Notes: generated by a model from the letters alone, not told the origin. Shown: positions 9,472 through 20,132, counted from the stretch's first letter. The stretch is DNA of 43,814 nt from Verrucomicrobiales bacterium (GCA_022361255.1 JAKSBG010000091.1:1-43814), one strand, 5' to 3'. Numbers and translations are program-made.

Positions 9472-9981
9472 TCAGGGTGACCCCACCGGCGGGATATAAA
9501 CCGGCCTGAACTTACCGTGGGTCTTCACAATGGTAAACATAGCTGGACTCTCTCCATACTTCACAAACAGGTCTCCTTTTGTATTCGAGTAGTATTCGGC
9601 GGAGTAGATGCGTATGACCTCGTGCCCCTCTTGTGTCGGTGCGCCGAGACGAAGTTCCAGAAGAGAAACTCGATTCCCTCCCACAACTCCACGTTGCAAT
9701 TCCGCATCTGTGATGGTTCGGATTCCGCCATTGTTTCCCAAAGCATCCCACCACCCGAGCGGAATGTTCCTGGAAATCACGGCAATATCTCCGTCGATCC
9801 GGTAGATATCTTCGGGATGAAAGTGAATCCGCTCGATGAGTTCCCCGAGATCCCACAACACTTCGGCCCCTTCCGCTGCCGTGATTCGAATTCGCTTCTG
9901 CGATTTTTGATACTCATAAACCGCTCCCACTGCAACCAGAGCCATCAGCCCTACCGCCAGTGCGGGAAAGAGCCTTGTCAC
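9472..9981 (-). CDS. Hypothetical membrane-anchored protein
   Basis: N-terminal hydrophobic segment [25 protein letters not shown]; 4-bp overlap with upstream DUF1501 gene. Confidence 0.65.
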   Translation of the reverse strand: MTRLFPALAVGLMALVAVGAVYEYQKSQKRIRITAAEGAEVLWDLGELIERIHFHPEDIYRIDGDIAVISRNIPLGWWDALGNNGGIRTITDAELQRGVVGGNRVSLLELRLGAPTQEGHEVIRIYSAEYYSNTKGDLFVKYGESPAMFTIVKTHGKFRPVYIPPVGSP

Positions 9982-11435
9982 GATACCACCTCCCGGATCA
10001 CACTTCCAAAATCCTGATCGAGGCGTTTGTGTCCGGGGACTTCAAGAGTGTGGGATTTCAGCCCTAACTGATGCAAAATGGTCGCGTGGATATCCGTCAC
10101 ATAATGCGGATTTTCGATGGCGTGAAATCCAAGCTCGTCAGTCGCACCGTGAACCGTTCCCCCTTTGACCCCTCCTCCGGCCATCCAGACACTGAATCCG
10201 TAAGGGTGATGATCGCGACCGTCGCTTCCCTGCGTTCCCGGGGTGCGACCAAATTCCGTCGCAAAAACAACGAGCGTTTCCTCGAGCTGCCCCCGCTGTT
10301 TCAAATCTTTCAGCAATCCGGCGATAGGCCGGTCAACCTGCATAGCCAGCTCGGAGTGCTTCTCTTTCAGCTTGGAATGTTGATCCCACGCTCCGGCAGC
10401 CCCGTCACCATGCATAATCTGAATGAACCTTACTCCGCGCTCTGACAACCGTCTTGCCGCAAGAAGTTGCTCCCCGAACGATTTCGTTTCCTTCTGATCC
10501 AGTCCGTAGAGTTTCTTCGTCTCTTCCGACTCGGTATCAAAGTTGATGACGTCGGGCACTTCCGTCTGCATCCGGAACGCCAACTCGTAGGATTTGATCC
10601 GGGCCTCCAGCGCTGCATCATCCGGATATTGCCTTGCCGCAAGGCGGTTCAGCCGTCCAACGAGATTAAATCCCCGTTGTTGTTCCTCCCGGGTCTGGTC
10701 CCCCGCCGGCTTTGCGAAATCGAGGGGATTGTTCAAATCGACCTTCAACTTCACCGAGTCATACGCAGGACCGAGATAGTGTCCGTCGCGCTTGTCGAAA
10801 AAGCGCGGCCCCATACTCACGAATTGCGGAAGATTATCATTCAATGACCCGAGTCCGTAGGTCACCCAGGCACCGATGGTGGGAGCCGGGGGATCCAGAC
10901 GATGTTTTCCGGAATGAAACTGCACCTGTGCACCGTGGTTGTCATCAGTCGTCCACATGGATCGAATCACTGCAAGGTCGTCAGCGCAGCTTCCGATATG
11001 AGGAAACCAGTCGCTTACCTCGATTCCGCTTTCGCCGTATTTCTTATATCCAACCTGGAGCGGGTAAATCACGTTGCGCTGCTGACCGTTCGCATCATTC
11101 ACCACCACGACCCTGACATTCTTCAATTTGTCCGGATTCTGAACATCAGCGAAAGGCGTTTCAGCGATCGTCTTGCCTCCGTATTTCGTGAGCATCGGCT
11201 TCGGGTCAAAGCTCTCCATGTGGCTGACCCCGCCACGCATAAAGAGCCAGATCACATTTTTCGCCCTGGGCGCAAACTGGGAGCGACCGTCGATGCGCAG
11301 AGAACTACCTGCTCCGAGCGCCTCCCGGCTCAGCAAAGACTGCAGGGCCACGCCGCCAAAACCGAGACCGGCACCATGAAGAAACCTGCGGCGGTCAACA
11401 TGACCAAATTCTGAATTTGCGGGAAAGACATTCAT
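9978..11435 (-). CDS. DUF1501 domain-containing protein (Tat-like signal)
   Basis: [92 protein letters not shown] are typical DUF1501 motifs. Confidence 0.92.
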   Translation of the reverse strand: MNVFPANSEFGHVDRRRFLHGAGLGFGGVALQSLLSREALGAGSSLRIDGRSQFAPRAKNVIWLFMRGGVSHMESFDPKPMLTKYGGKTIAETPFADVQNPDKLKNVRVVVVNDANGQQRNVIYPLQVGYKKYGESGIEVSDWFPHIGSCADDLAVIRSMWTTDDNHGAQVQFHSGKHRLDPPAPTIGAWVTYGLGSLNDNLPQFVSMGPRFFDKRDGHYLGPAYDSVKLKVDLNNPLDFAKPAGDQTREEQQRGFNLVGRLNRLAARQYPDDAALEARIKSYELAFRMQTEVPDVINFDTESEETKKLYGLDQKETKSFGEQLLAARRLSERGVRFIQIMHGDGAAGAWDQHSKLKEKHSELAMQVDRPIAGLLKDLKQRGQLEETLVVFATEFGRTPGTQGSDGRDHHPYGFSVWMAGGGVKGGTVHGATDELGFHAIENPHYVTDIHATILHQLGLKSHTLEVPGHKRLDQDFGSVIREVVS

Positions 11436-11441
11436 CGCAGA

Positions 11442-14400
11442 CTAACGGATCGTAATAAAATCGTTGTGGTTCAATAAAGCGTGAACCAACCGGGCACGGG
11501 CCCGTTCCTTCTCTTTCGGGGAGAAAAGGGACAAAAAGGTTTCGCATTCACTTGTTTCTTCTGCACTTGGATCACGCCCCAGAATGGCGAGAAACAGATC
11601 TGCGATCAGTTCGCTGTTTCCATCCCCCTCGAGGAGGCTTGCCATTTTCTCCGACGCGTCGAAGGCAAGTTCGCTGTTCGACAGGGCCAGCGCCTGCTGC
11701 GGAACGACGCTCTCACCGCGGCGATAGCACTGCAGAAGGTCGGCATCATCGAAAGTTGCCAGAAAGAGGCTTCGCTTCTCCGGCGAATGGGTGAAGTAAA
11801 GGCTGCGGCGTTTCGATTTCCCATCGGGAGCGACCGAAGGACCGCCACGGGTCAAATCGAGTTCGCCTGACATATGCAGCAAACTGTCGCGGACGACCTG
11901 CGCTTCCATGCGACGGGGATTCATCCGCCAGTAAAACCTGTTTTCCGGATCCTTCTCCCGGGTCTGCGAGTCAACCTTCGCGGTTGAGGTATCGCGACGC
12001 CAGGCTTCTGACGTTACGAGCAGGCGGTGAAGATGTCGAAAGCTCCATCCCGATTCCATGAACTCCGAAGCAAGAAAATCGAGAAGCGCGAGGTGTTCCG
12101 GCTCCTTCGCCTGACGTCCGAAATCGAAAACGGAATCAACGAGCGGCTCACCAAAGTGCCGCATCCAGACATGATTTACCGCGACACGCGCCGTCAGCGG
12201 ATTCTCCCGGGAAACAATCCACTTCGCCAGCATGGTGCGCCGTCCTGTCGATTTGTCAGGAAACACACCGGGGTAGTCTTCAAACTTGTGCGCCGGCGTC
12301 TCGAGGGCTTTTCTCGTAACTCGCAACGGCTCATAGTCCACCTCCCCTTCTTTCAGCTTCGCGAGTTGCTTCTTCGCCTTTTTCTTCGCTTCGCCCGCAG
12401 CCTTTTTCTTCCTGGCATCCGATCCTAACAGATCAACTTCGGCTTTCGCCAGAGTCGCAGCGATCTGTGCCTGCGCTGCAGCAAGAATCAACTTTTCCTC
12501 CGCCTTTTCCGGGTTGGAAAAACGGGATCTGTCGGCCGCAATGGTCGCTTCCACAGATCGAAGTTCCGCCCGCGCCGCCTCCACTTTGAGCCGCGCCAAT
12601 TTCAGTTCTGATTCCGATTTTCCGGGAACATCCTCCACTTTGTTGCTTGCTTCAGTCAGTTTGAAATCCCCGGGTAGCGGTCGGATTTCAATGAAATCAA
12701 ATTCAGCAGTCGCATCGAAAGCAGAAAGAGAGAATTTTCCCCGCCCCGGCTTTTCGGGATAGCGGTACGCGAAAGCAAATGCCCCGTTATGCCAGACATT
12801 GACGAGATCCCCGCGAACGGCGAGTCGCAATTCCTGCGGCACGCCGGTGAGCTGCTGCTTCTTCTTCCGCCCGTCTCCCGGGTACGTCACTTTTCCGTTT
12901 CGCGTAAACGCAGCTTGAACTTTCGGCCCGGGGGCATGCTCGCTGGTGTAGACAAAATTGGCATCGCGACCGTCACCACTGCGGTGGAACCGGAAGGAAA
13001 CCGAACGGTAGGTCGGCCCTCCCGTTGTCGTATAGCGACAGGTGACCTCAAAGTCGTCCGGAAGAGTTTGTTTCGAAATCAGTTCCGCCGGATCCCGACT
13101 CGCAACCGAATGAACCAGCTTTCCATCTTCGATCTCCAGTCCTTTACCTTTCACCTCCCAGACTTCGTCATCGATTGAATAGAAATCATCCCTGGCGGCA
13201 ACGAATGATGGTGAATCGGCTGCTACTTCTTTCGGAGAACCCGTGTGCTTACCGGCACTCTCCCGGGCACTGGCAAGACCGGCGACCGCCTGTTTCACTT
13301 TCTCAGCCGCAGCCTTCAACTGTTCATCCTGCACCCACTTCTTCGAACCGGGAGCATAGGCCTCCAACGGAAGATCCACCCCGGAAACCGGCCCTGCAAA
13401 GGACGAGAGAAACTCCGGTACCTGCGGAACAATTTTCGTATTTTTGTCAGGCTGTTTCTCATCGCCGCGTTTGTGAATCCAGGTAACGGCTTCGAGATTG
13501 TCATCAAAAACCCGGGGGAGCCCGTTTTTGTCCAGATCCGTCTCGCCCGGAACCGGATCAAGCCTCACCTGGTGTGGTTCGAAGATGGCCCGGAATCGAT
13601 AGTAGTCCGCCAGGGATATCGGATCGTACTTGTGATCGTGGCATTTGGCACAGTTGATCGTGAGGCCGAGAAACGCTTTTCCGGTATGCTCGATTGTGCT
13701 GTCGAGCCAGGTGGTTCGATTGAAGAGAAAGTAGTTTCTCGCGAGAAAACCGGTCGCCCGTACCTTTTCCGGATCGCCCGGGTGCAACTCATCCCCGGCC
13801 AGCATCGCGAGAACCATTTCATCATAGCCGAGATCATCATTGAGCGATTCAACGATCCAGTCGCGCCAGTGCCAGAGATGTTTCTGAGAATAACGAAGCT
13901 GCGATCCGAGCCCGTACCAGTCCGAGTAGCGCCAAACATCCATCCAGTGACGAGCCCACCTTTCCCCGTGCTGTGGACTCGCAAGCAGCTCATTGACAAC
14001 TTCCCCCCAGGGTCTGCCATCGTCGAGCTGGTCAACGGTCGGTGGCAATCCAATCAGATCCAGATAGAGACGACGAATCGCGAGACCTCGATCAGCAGCC
14101 CCTACCGGCGTGAGTCCCAACTCCGCCTGCTTCGCGGCGAGAAAGGCATCCACCGGATGGGATACACCCTCGACTACCGGAACGTCAGGACGTTTGATCT
14201 TTTGAAACGCCCAGTGCTCGAGCGGATCATCTTCCGGACGCTCTCCATCCGGTGCCGGAGCACCTGCCGCAATCCACTCGACAATTACGTTCACCTGATC
14301 CGGCGACAGCGCGTGCCCTTCCGGCGGCATTCTTTCGTCATCATCTCCGCTCCGGATACGGGCGACCAACTCACTTGCATTCGGATCCCCCGCTACCAGA

Positions 14401-14618
14401 GCATTGGCCTCTTTGAGAAAAGCGACCGTGTCGACCCGGAGTCCTCCTTTCTGTTTCAGCGCCCCATGACAGGCGTAACACCGCTCTTTGAAAAGCGGCC
14501 TGATTTCGTTTTCATACGACGCAACCGCTCCCGCACCGGAAATCGTCGCGGTAGAAAGAACCAGAAAGAAGGCTGTAACGACCCATTTCACAGCTTCGAT
14601 TATTGCATCACGAGGCAT
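11442..14618 (-). CDS. PSD1 / planctomycete-type cytochrome c (DUF1549/DUF1553) protein with inserted LamG/DUF1080-like segment
   Basis: ENEIRPLFKERCYACHGALKQKGGLRVDT (CxxCH), RLYLDLIGLPPT, GERWARHWMDVWRYSDW, NCAKCHDHKYDPI, RVAVNHVWMRHFGEPLVDSVFDFG, LARDSLLHMSG-like region. Confidence 0.92.
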   Translation of the reverse strand: MPRDAIIEAVKWVVTAFFLVLSTATISGAGAVASYENEIRPLFKERCYACHGALKQKGGLRVDTVAFLKEANALVAGDPNASELVARIRSGDDDERMPPEGHALSPDQVNVIVEWIAAGAPAPDGERPEDDPLEHWAFQKIKRPDVPVVEGVSHPVDAFLAAKQAELGLTPVGAADRGLAIRRLYLDLIGLPPTVDQLDDGRPWGEVVNELLASPQHGERWARHWMDVWRYSDWYGLGSQLRYSQKHLWHWRDWIVESLNDDLGYDEMVLAMLAGDELHPGDPEKVRATGFLARNYFLFNRTTWLDSTIEHTGKAFLGLTINCAKCHDHKYDPISLADYYRFRAIFEPHQVRLDPVPGETDLDKNGLPRVFDDNLEAVTWIHKRGDEKQPDKNTKIVPQVPEFLSSFAGPVSGVDLPLEAYAPGSKKWVQDEQLKAAAEKVKQAVAGLASARESAGKHTGSPKEVAADSPSFVAARDDFYSIDDEVWEVKGKGLEIEDGKLVHSVASRDPAELISKQTLPDDFEVTCRYTTTGGPTYRSVSFRFHRSGDGRDANFVYTSEHAPGPKVQAAFTRNGKVTYPGDGRKKKQQLTGVPQELRLAVRGDLVNVWHNGAFAFAYRYPEKPGRGKFSLSAFDATAEFDFIEIRPLPGDFKLTEASNKVEDVPGKSESELKLARLKVEAARAELRSVEATIAADRSRFSNPEKAEEKLILAAAQAQIAATLAKAEVDLLGSDARKKKAAGEAKKKAKKQLAKLKEGEVDYEPLRVTRKALETPAHKFEDYPGVFPDKSTGRRTMLAKWIVSRENPLTARVAVNHVWMRHFGEPLVDSVFDFGRQAKEPEHLALLDFLASEFMESGWSFRHLHRLLVTSEAWRRDTSTAKVDSQTREKDPENRFYWRMNPRRMEAQVVRDSLLHMSGELDLTRGGPSVAPDGKSKRRSLYFTHSPEKRSLFLATFDDADLLQCYRRGESVVPQQALALSNSELAFDASEKMASLLEGDGNSELIADLFLAILGRDPSAEETSECETFLSLFSPKEKERARARLVHALLNHNDFITIR

Positions 14619-14705
14619 GTGATGCCAGCAAGTCGCAGTCGCGAATGCGTAGTCTACAACACTTCTCTTCTTGCCTCAGGCCCCGTCCACCGCTCTGATA
14701 CTGCT

Positions 14706-17501
14706 ATGCCGGAATCTCCGAACCGACTCTTTCTTCTCGATGGGATGGCGCTCATTTATCGCGCTCATTTTGCCCTGATCCGCAGCCCGATCTACACCTC
14801 GAATCGCGTCAACACCTCGGCGCTTTTCGGTTTTACCAATACGCTTCTCGATCTTCTCGAGAAACAGGCACCGACTCACCTCGCTGTTGCCTTCGATACG
14901 AGCGACCCGACTCCGCGACATGAGATATATCCGGAATATAAGGCAAACCGCGATGCGATGCCCGAGGATCTGGCTCTTCAGCTGCCACACGTGAAGCGCC
15001 TCGTCCAGGCATTCAACATTCCCGTCATCGAATGCCCCGGTTGGGAAGCTGATGACATCATCGGCACCCTGGCAAAACAGGCGGAGGAAATGGGGGGCTT
15101 CGAAACCTACATGGTAACGCCCGACAAGGACTTTGCCCAGCTCGTCACCGACTCGACAAGAATTTACAAACCCGGCCGACAAGGTAGTGAGGCGGAGATT
15201 CTCGACCGCACCGCTATCTGCGAAAACTGGATGGTCGAAGACCCGCTTCAAACGATCGATATTCTCGGATTGTGGGGGGATGCTTCCGACAATATTCCCG
15301 GTGTTCCCGGTGTCGGTGAAAAGACCGCAAAGAAACTCGTCGCACAGTTCGGAAGTGTCGAAAAACTCCTCGATAGCACCGACCAACTCAAGGGCAAGCA
15401 GAAGGAGAATGTGGAAAACAACAGGGAACAGGCCCTGCTATCTAAAAAGCTCGTCACCATCATGACTGACGCACCCGTCGATGTCGGGTTTGACGAAATC
15501 AAGATCAGCGAACGCGACGACGATGCGATTCAGTCGCTCTTCGTCGAGTTCGAATTCAATTCCCTCGGCAAGCGACTTTTCGGAGATGACTTTCAGGCAG
15601 GCCGCGGTCACAGCACTTCGGAATCGGATGCCGGCCTTTCCGCCAATCTCAAGACAATCGACGATTTTGAAAAGGACTACCGTTTTATCCGCAGTGATGA
15701 CAGAAGTGCGCGAACAAAGCTGATTGCGGAATTGCAATCGAAGGAAGCCTTCTGCTTTGACCTCGAAACAACATCGCTCGACGAGAAAACCACTCACATC
15801 ATCGGTCTCGCCTTCTCGTGGAAGGAACACGAAGCATACTATGTGGAGGTTACGCCTGATGACGCTGGCAGGAAGATTGCCGAAGAATTCCGTGCCGTTT
15901 TTGAGAACCCCGACATAGAAAAAATCGGGCACAACCTCAAGTTCGACATCGGGGTGTTGCAATGGCAGGGCTATTCCGTGGCGACGCCGGTTTTTGACAC
16001 GATGCTCGCTCACTCCCTCATCGAGCCCGATCAACGGCACAAGATGGACTACCTTGCGGAGTCCCTGCTCGGATACACTCCCATCTCCTACGATTCCGTT
16101 TTCGGAAAAGAGGCGGAGAAATCCGGGCAAATGAATCTGTTCGACGAAGCCGAAATGTCCGGGGAGGGCCCCGATTTTGAGGCCATTGCCCGATATGCCT
16201 GCGAAGATGCCGACATTACCTGGCAGCTCGCCGGCCTGCTGAAAGAGAAGGTGAAAGAGCTGGACCAGGAAAAAGTTCTCTACGAAATCGAATGCCCGCT
16301 CGTCCCGGTTCTTGTGGCAATGGAGGCGGAAGGAATCCGGGTCGACCGGGAAACGCTTGCCGACATTGGCACCGTTCTCGGAAGCCGGATTTCAGAACTG
16401 CAGAAAGCCGTTTTCGACGCGGCGGACGGGGAATTCAATCTCAATTCCCCCAAACAGGTCGGCGAGATTCTTTTCGACAAACTGAAGCTAGTGGAAAAGC
16501 CGAAGAAGACCAAAACCGGCCAGTACAAAACTGACGAACAGACTCTGACATCACTTGCTGCGAGCCATCAGATTGTGCGGGACATGCTCTCCTACCGGGA
16601 GGCCGCGAAACTGAAGAGCACCTACGTGGACGCATTGCCCGAATCTATTTTCCCCGGAACGGAACGGATCCACACGACCTTTCATCAATTGATGACCGCA
16701 ACAGGTCGCCTTGCCTCCAACAATCCGAACCTGCAAAATATTCCGATCCGATCCGACATGGGCCGGGAAATTCGACGGGCTTTCGTCCCGCGAAGCGACG
16801 AGTTCACCCTGCTTGCCGCCGACTATTCGCAGATTGAGCTGCGTGTCATGGCGTCGCTTTGTGAAGACCCTGCGATGATCGAGGCATTTCAAAACGATCA
16901 GGATATTCACACCACCACTGCCGCCCGGGTTTTCGGAGTGGGCAATGACGACGTCACCTCCGACATGCGTCGCACCGCGAAGATGGTGAATTTCGGAATC
17001 ATCTACGGCATTTCTGCATTCGGGCTCTCTCAGCGCCTCAACGGCGAAGTCTCCCGCACCGAAGCCGGCGAGATCATCGAGGAATATTTCCGCCAGTATC
17101 CCGGCGTGAAAGAATTTCAGGAGCGCACCATCGAGCAGGCAAAATCAGACGGCTACGTGGAAACCCTGACCGGCCGCCGGCGCTACCTCCGCGACATCGA
17201 TTCCCGGAACGGGATGATTCGTTCCGCCGCCGAGCGGACCGCGATCAACACACCCATCCAGGGTACCGCCGCCGATATGATCAAAATCGCGATGGTAAAT
17301 GTCGCTGCCGTTCTCCGCTTGAGTGACTACCGGACGAAGATGCTGCTTCAGGTGCACGACGAACTCGTCTTTGATTTGCACAAAGAGGAAGCGGAAACCG
17401 TTATCCCCGAAATCGAAGCAGCGATGAAAGACGCCCTCCCTCTGAGCGTTCCGATCGTCGTGGAATCAGGGACGGGAGGAAACTGGCTCGAGGCACACTA
17501 G
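14706..17501 (+). CDS. polA: DNA polymerase I (5'-3' exonuclease, 3'-5' exonuclease and polymerase domains)
   Basis: MPESPNRLFLLDGMALIYRAHFALI start; FDLETTSLDEKTTHIIGLAFSW exo motif; LLAADYSQIELRVMASLCED, RRTAKMVNFGIIYGISAFGLSQRL, LLQVHDELVFD. The ORF track start at 13245 is over-extended. Confidence 0.96.
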   Translation: MPESPNRLFLLDGMALIYRAHFALIRSPIYTSNRVNTSALFGFTNTLLDLLEKQAPTHLAVAFDTSDPTPRHEIYPEYKANRDAMPEDLALQLPHVKRLVQAFNIPVIECPGWEADDIIGTLAKQAEEMGGFETYMVTPDKDFAQLVTDSTRIYKPGRQGSEAEILDRTAICENWMVEDPLQTIDILGLWGDASDNIPGVPGVGEKTAKKLVAQFGSVEKLLDSTDQLKGKQKENVENNREQALLSKKLVTIMTDAPVDVGFDEIKISERDDDAIQSLFVEFEFNSLGKRLFGDDFQAGRGHSTSESDAGLSANLKTIDDFEKDYRFIRSDDRSARTKLIAELQSKEAFCFDLETTSLDEKTTHIIGLAFSWKEHEAYYVEVTPDDAGRKIAEEFRAVFENPDIEKIGHNLKFDIGVLQWQGYSVATPVFDTMLAHSLIEPDQRHKMDYLAESLLGYTPISYDSVFGKEAEKSGQMNLFDEAEMSGEGPDFEAIARYACEDADITWQLAGLLKEKVKELDQEKVLYEIECPLVPVLVAMEAEGIRVDRETLADIGTVLGSRISELQKAVFDAADGEFNLNSPKQVGEILFDKLKLVEKPKKTKTGQYKTDEQTLTSLAASHQIVRDMLSYREAAKLKSTYVDALPESIFPGTERIHTTFHQLMTATGRLASNNPNLQNIPIRSDMGREIRRAFVPRSDEFTLLAADYSQIELRVMASLCEDPAMIEAFQNDQDIHTTTAARVFGVGNDDVTSDMRRTAKMVNFGIIYGISAFGLSQRLNGEVSRTEAGEIIEEYFRQYPGVKEFQERTIEQAKSDGYVETLTGRRRYLRDIDSRNGMIRSAAERTAINTPIQGTAADMIKIAMVNVAAVLRLSDYRTKMLLQVHDELVFDLHKEEAETVIPEIEAAMKDALPLSVPIVVESGTGGNWLEAH

Positions 17502-17521
17502 CCGCCGCACTCCCCATTCAC

Positions 17522-17890
17522 TCACTCCTTCCCGAAATCGTAGGACTTCTCCTCCTGGCCGAAGCCTACCAGTTCCACTTCCTCGTTTTCCTCTAAGTCC
17601 TCCTGCAACGGGGCAAACCGTTCCGCCCGGAAACCGAGCTCCTGCTCGATGCTGGAATGCGGATCGTTCGGGTTCACGAGCTCTTCAAGCAGAAGCAGGA
17701 TATCAAACTCCGCCGCACTGATGGAGAGGTTTGCGTCATCGTCGACCACGAAGTTGGGATTGGATCGACCGGGGCGAACGGATCGCACGGTGTAGATCGA
17801 GTTCTTTTTTGGGAGCGCCTTAAAAAGATCAAAAACCCAGGGATCGAATGAATCGTCAATGCAGACAACGCGTTGGCCATTTTGGAACAT
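17522..17890 (-). CDS. Hypothetical protein
   Basis: 122-aa ORF MFQNGQRVVCIDDSFDPWVFDLFKALPKKNSIYTVRSVRPG...; convergent with polA. Confidence 0.6.
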   Translation of the reverse strand: MFQNGQRVVCIDDSFDPWVFDLFKALPKKNSIYTVRSVRPGRSNPNFVVDDDANLSISAAEFDILLLLEELVNPNDPHSSIEQELGFRAERFAPLQEDLEENEEVELVGFGQEEKSYDFGKE

Positions 17891-17914
17891 GATGAAATGA
17901 ACTATCGTTTTGAA

Positions 17915-18244
17915 TTACTGCACCTTCTTTACAAACTGTGCCTTCAGCCCGATCGCCATTCCGTCCATTTTACAGGAAATTTCATGATCCCCGTCGACGA
18001 GGCGGATCGGCTTGGATTTCATTCCGCTCTTTAACGTTTTGGAAGTGCCTTTTAATTTCAGATCTTTGACCATCTGGACGACATCCCCGTTCTCGAGCAC
18101 ATTTCCGTAGGCATCTTTCACGACCCGTTCCCCGGGCTGCTCCTCCTCTTTCTCCCATTCGTGACCACAGGTCATACACTCGAACTTCTCCGGAAACTCC
18201 AGAAGATCGTTCATGGTGCACATCGGGCAGGTTTGATCTGACAT
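17915..18244 (-). CDS. yjdM: YjdM/PhnA family zinc-ribbon protein
   Basis: CPMCTMNDLLEFPEKFECMTCGHEWE zinc ribbon plus VKDAYGNVLENGDVVQMVKDLKLKGTSKTLKSGMKSKPIRLVDGDHEISCKMDGMAIGLKAQFVKKV. Confidence 0.9.
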   Translation of the reverse strand: MSDQTCPMCTMNDLLEFPEKFECMTCGHEWEKEEEQPGERVVKDAYGNVLENGDVVQMVKDLKLKGTSKTLKSGMKSKPIRLVDGDHEISCKMDGMAIGLKAQFVKKVQ

Positions 18245-18298
18245 GAGGGAGTAAAAGCCCAGTTTCTTTTGTCCTGCAAGCAGGATTAGGTCGAATTC

Positions 18299-18351
18299 AA
18301 CAGGGTTCGGTCATTCAGTCAACCCTGTTGAACCGGTCTCGATACCCTGTC
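18299..18351. repeat. 22-bp-phased AACAGGGTT triplet, cluster 2 (one core inverted relative to the other two)
   Basis: AACAGGGTT at 18299, AACCCTGTT at 18321, TACCCTGTC at 18343; spacing 22/22. First two form a 12-bp perfect inverted repeat TTCAACAGGGTT/AACCCTGTTGAA. Confidence 0.8.
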
Positions 18352-18365
18352 GGGTCCACAAAAGG

Positions 18366-18400
18366 AAAAAGCCCGACTTCCACAGGGAGGTCGGGCTTTT
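18366..18400 (-). terminator. Rho-independent terminator downstream of tsf (potentially bidirectional)
   Basis: aaaaagcccgacttcc-acag-ggaggtcgggctttt: long stem with A-tract and T-tract at the two ends. Confidence 0.85.
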
Positions 18401-18429
18401 CAGAAATCCTGGTTTCAGGAGAAGCTAGC

Positions 18430-19323
18430 TTACGCTTCCTCTTCAACGAGCTCTCCGAGGCCGTAACGCTCGAAGCGGGAGATCGCGATTTCATCGCCGG
18501 TCTCTTTCGCCACTTCGGCGACGAGATCTTTGATGCTCTTGTCTCCGTCTTTGATGAAAGGCTGCTCGAGAAGGCAGTTCGTGCTGTAGAATTTGCCCAT
18601 CTTGCCGTCGATGATCTTTTCAATGATCTCGGCAGGCTTGTCTTTCATCTGCTCACGGAAAATGTCTTTCTCCTTTTCAACGAGGTCAGCAGGCACCCCA
18701 TCGCGATCGATGCAGATCGGCTGAGACGCTGCGATGTGAAGAGTGAGATCCTTCACGAACGACTGGAAAGCATCGTTGGAAGTGGTTGCGGCATTTCCGC
18801 AGGTCACTTCGGCGAGAACACCAACCCGGCCCTGCATGTGAATGTAGGTCGCTTCCACGCCTTCCCCATCGAGCTCGAATTTGGCAAAACGGCTGAGACC
18901 CATGTTCTCGCCGAGTTCACCGATTTTCGCTTTGATGAATTCCTCGAGCGTCGCGGCATCTCCGGAGAAATCCTGAGCCAGAAGCGCTTCGAGACTGTCT
19001 ACCGAGTCGCTGCTTTCGACGTGATCGAGAATCTCGTTCACGAAGCTGGTGAAGTTTTCGTTCTTTGCGACGAAGTCGGTTTCGCAGTTCACTTCTACGA
19101 GAATACCGGTCTTGCCGTCTTCGCTGATCCGGGAAGCAACAACGCCCTCTTTGGCTGCGCGTCCGGCTTTCTTGTCCGCATCGGCGATTCCTTTTTTGCG
19201 GAGAATGGTTTCGGCTTCCTCCAGATCACCACCTGCTTCGGCGAGGGCTGCCTTGCAGTCCATCATTCCGGCGTTGGTTTTATCGCGAAGGGTTTTAATC
19301 AGTTCTACTGTGATTTCGGCCAT
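18430..19323 (-). CDS. tsf: Elongation factor Ts
   Basis: MAEITVELIKTLRDKTNAGMMDCKAALAEAGGDLEEAETILRKKGIADADKKAGRAAKEGVV is EF-Ts-typical. Confidence 0.96.
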   Translation of the reverse strand: MAEITVELIKTLRDKTNAGMMDCKAALAEAGGDLEEAETILRKKGIADADKKAGRAAKEGVVASRISEDGKTGILVEVNCETDFVAKNENFTSFVNEILDHVESSDSVDSLEALLAQDFSGDAATLEEFIKAKIGELGENMGLSRFAKFELDGEGVEATYIHMQGRVGVLAEVTCGNAATTSNDAFQSFVKDLTLHIAASQPICIDRDGVPADLVEKEKDIFREQMKDKPAEIIEKIIDGKMGKFYSTNCLLEQPFIKDGDKSIKDLVAEVAKETGDEIAISRFERYGLGELVEEEA

Positions 19324-19451
19324 GATTTTGAATTGGGTGAAAGTGTTCGTAGTGGTTCACAGATTTCCCAAGGGAAATTCCGTGACGATTTGATCAGAAT
19401 GGGATGGCGGTGCGTTCCGCCATCCGCAGGATGATCCGGGAAAGAGAGCGC

Positions 19452-20132
19452 TTACTTCGCTGCTCCTACGATCGGATCGATCAGATTTTTGAGAATGACA
19501 CGGATCGAACGGATCGCATCGTCGTTGGCAACGATCGGATAGTCGACCTTGTCGGGATCCGCATTGGAATCAACGAGAGCCACGATCGGAATACGAAGCT
19601 TGCGGGCTTCGTTGATCGCATTGTACTCACGCGCAGAATCAACAATAACAACTGCGTCCGGCAGATTCACCATGTTGCGAATTCCGGAAAGGCGAAGGTG
19701 GAGCTTCTCTTTCTCGCGATTGAGAGAAGCGATTTCCTTTTTACTCATTTTCTTGAAGTCTGGGGACTTCTGCAGATTCTCAAGAGACTCCATGCGACCG
19801 ACAGAACGACGAACCGTTTCCTGATTCGTAAGCGTGCCACCGAGCCAGCGGTGATTGACGTAAAACTGTCCAGTTGCCTCTGCTGCTTCGCGGACCGCGT
19901 CCTGTGCCTGGCGCTTGCAGCCGACAAAGAGAATTTTCTTTCCTTTGGAAACCAGTCCGGAAAGGTATTTCCCGGCTTCTTCCAGCTGGAGAATCGTCTG
20001 CTCCAGATCGATGATGTGCACGTTGTGCTTTTCGCCGAGGATGTAGTTCCGCATTTTCGGGTTCCACTTGCGGGACTGATGGCCGAAGTGAACGCCGGCT
20101 TCGACGAGTTCAGTAATGAGTTCGTTAGACAT
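19452..20132 (-). CDS. rpsB: 30S ribosomal protein S2
   Basis: VEAGVHFGHQSRKWNPKMRNYILGEKHNVHIIDLEQT, YVNHRWLGGTLTNQETVRRSV, PIVALVDSNADPDKVDYPIVANDDAIRSI. Confidence 0.97.
   Translation of the reverse strand: MSNELITELVEAGVHFGHQSRKWNPKMRNYILGEKHNVHIIDLEQTILQLEEAGKYLSGLVSKGKKILFVGCKRQAQDAVREAAEATGQFYVNHRWLGGTLTNQETVRRSVGRMESLENLQKSPDFKKMSKKEIASLNREKEKLHLRLSGIRNMVNLPDAVVIVDSAREYNAINEARKLRIPIVALVDSNADPDKVDYPIVANDDAIRSIRVILKNLIDPIVGAAK

Noticed and set aside
13245-14705. ORF 13245..17501 suggests a 487-codon N-terminal extension of DNA polymerase I
   Set aside because: The extension is antisense to the well-supported PSD1 gene; the canonical PolA N-terminus MPESPNRLFLLDGMALIYRAHF starts at 14706.
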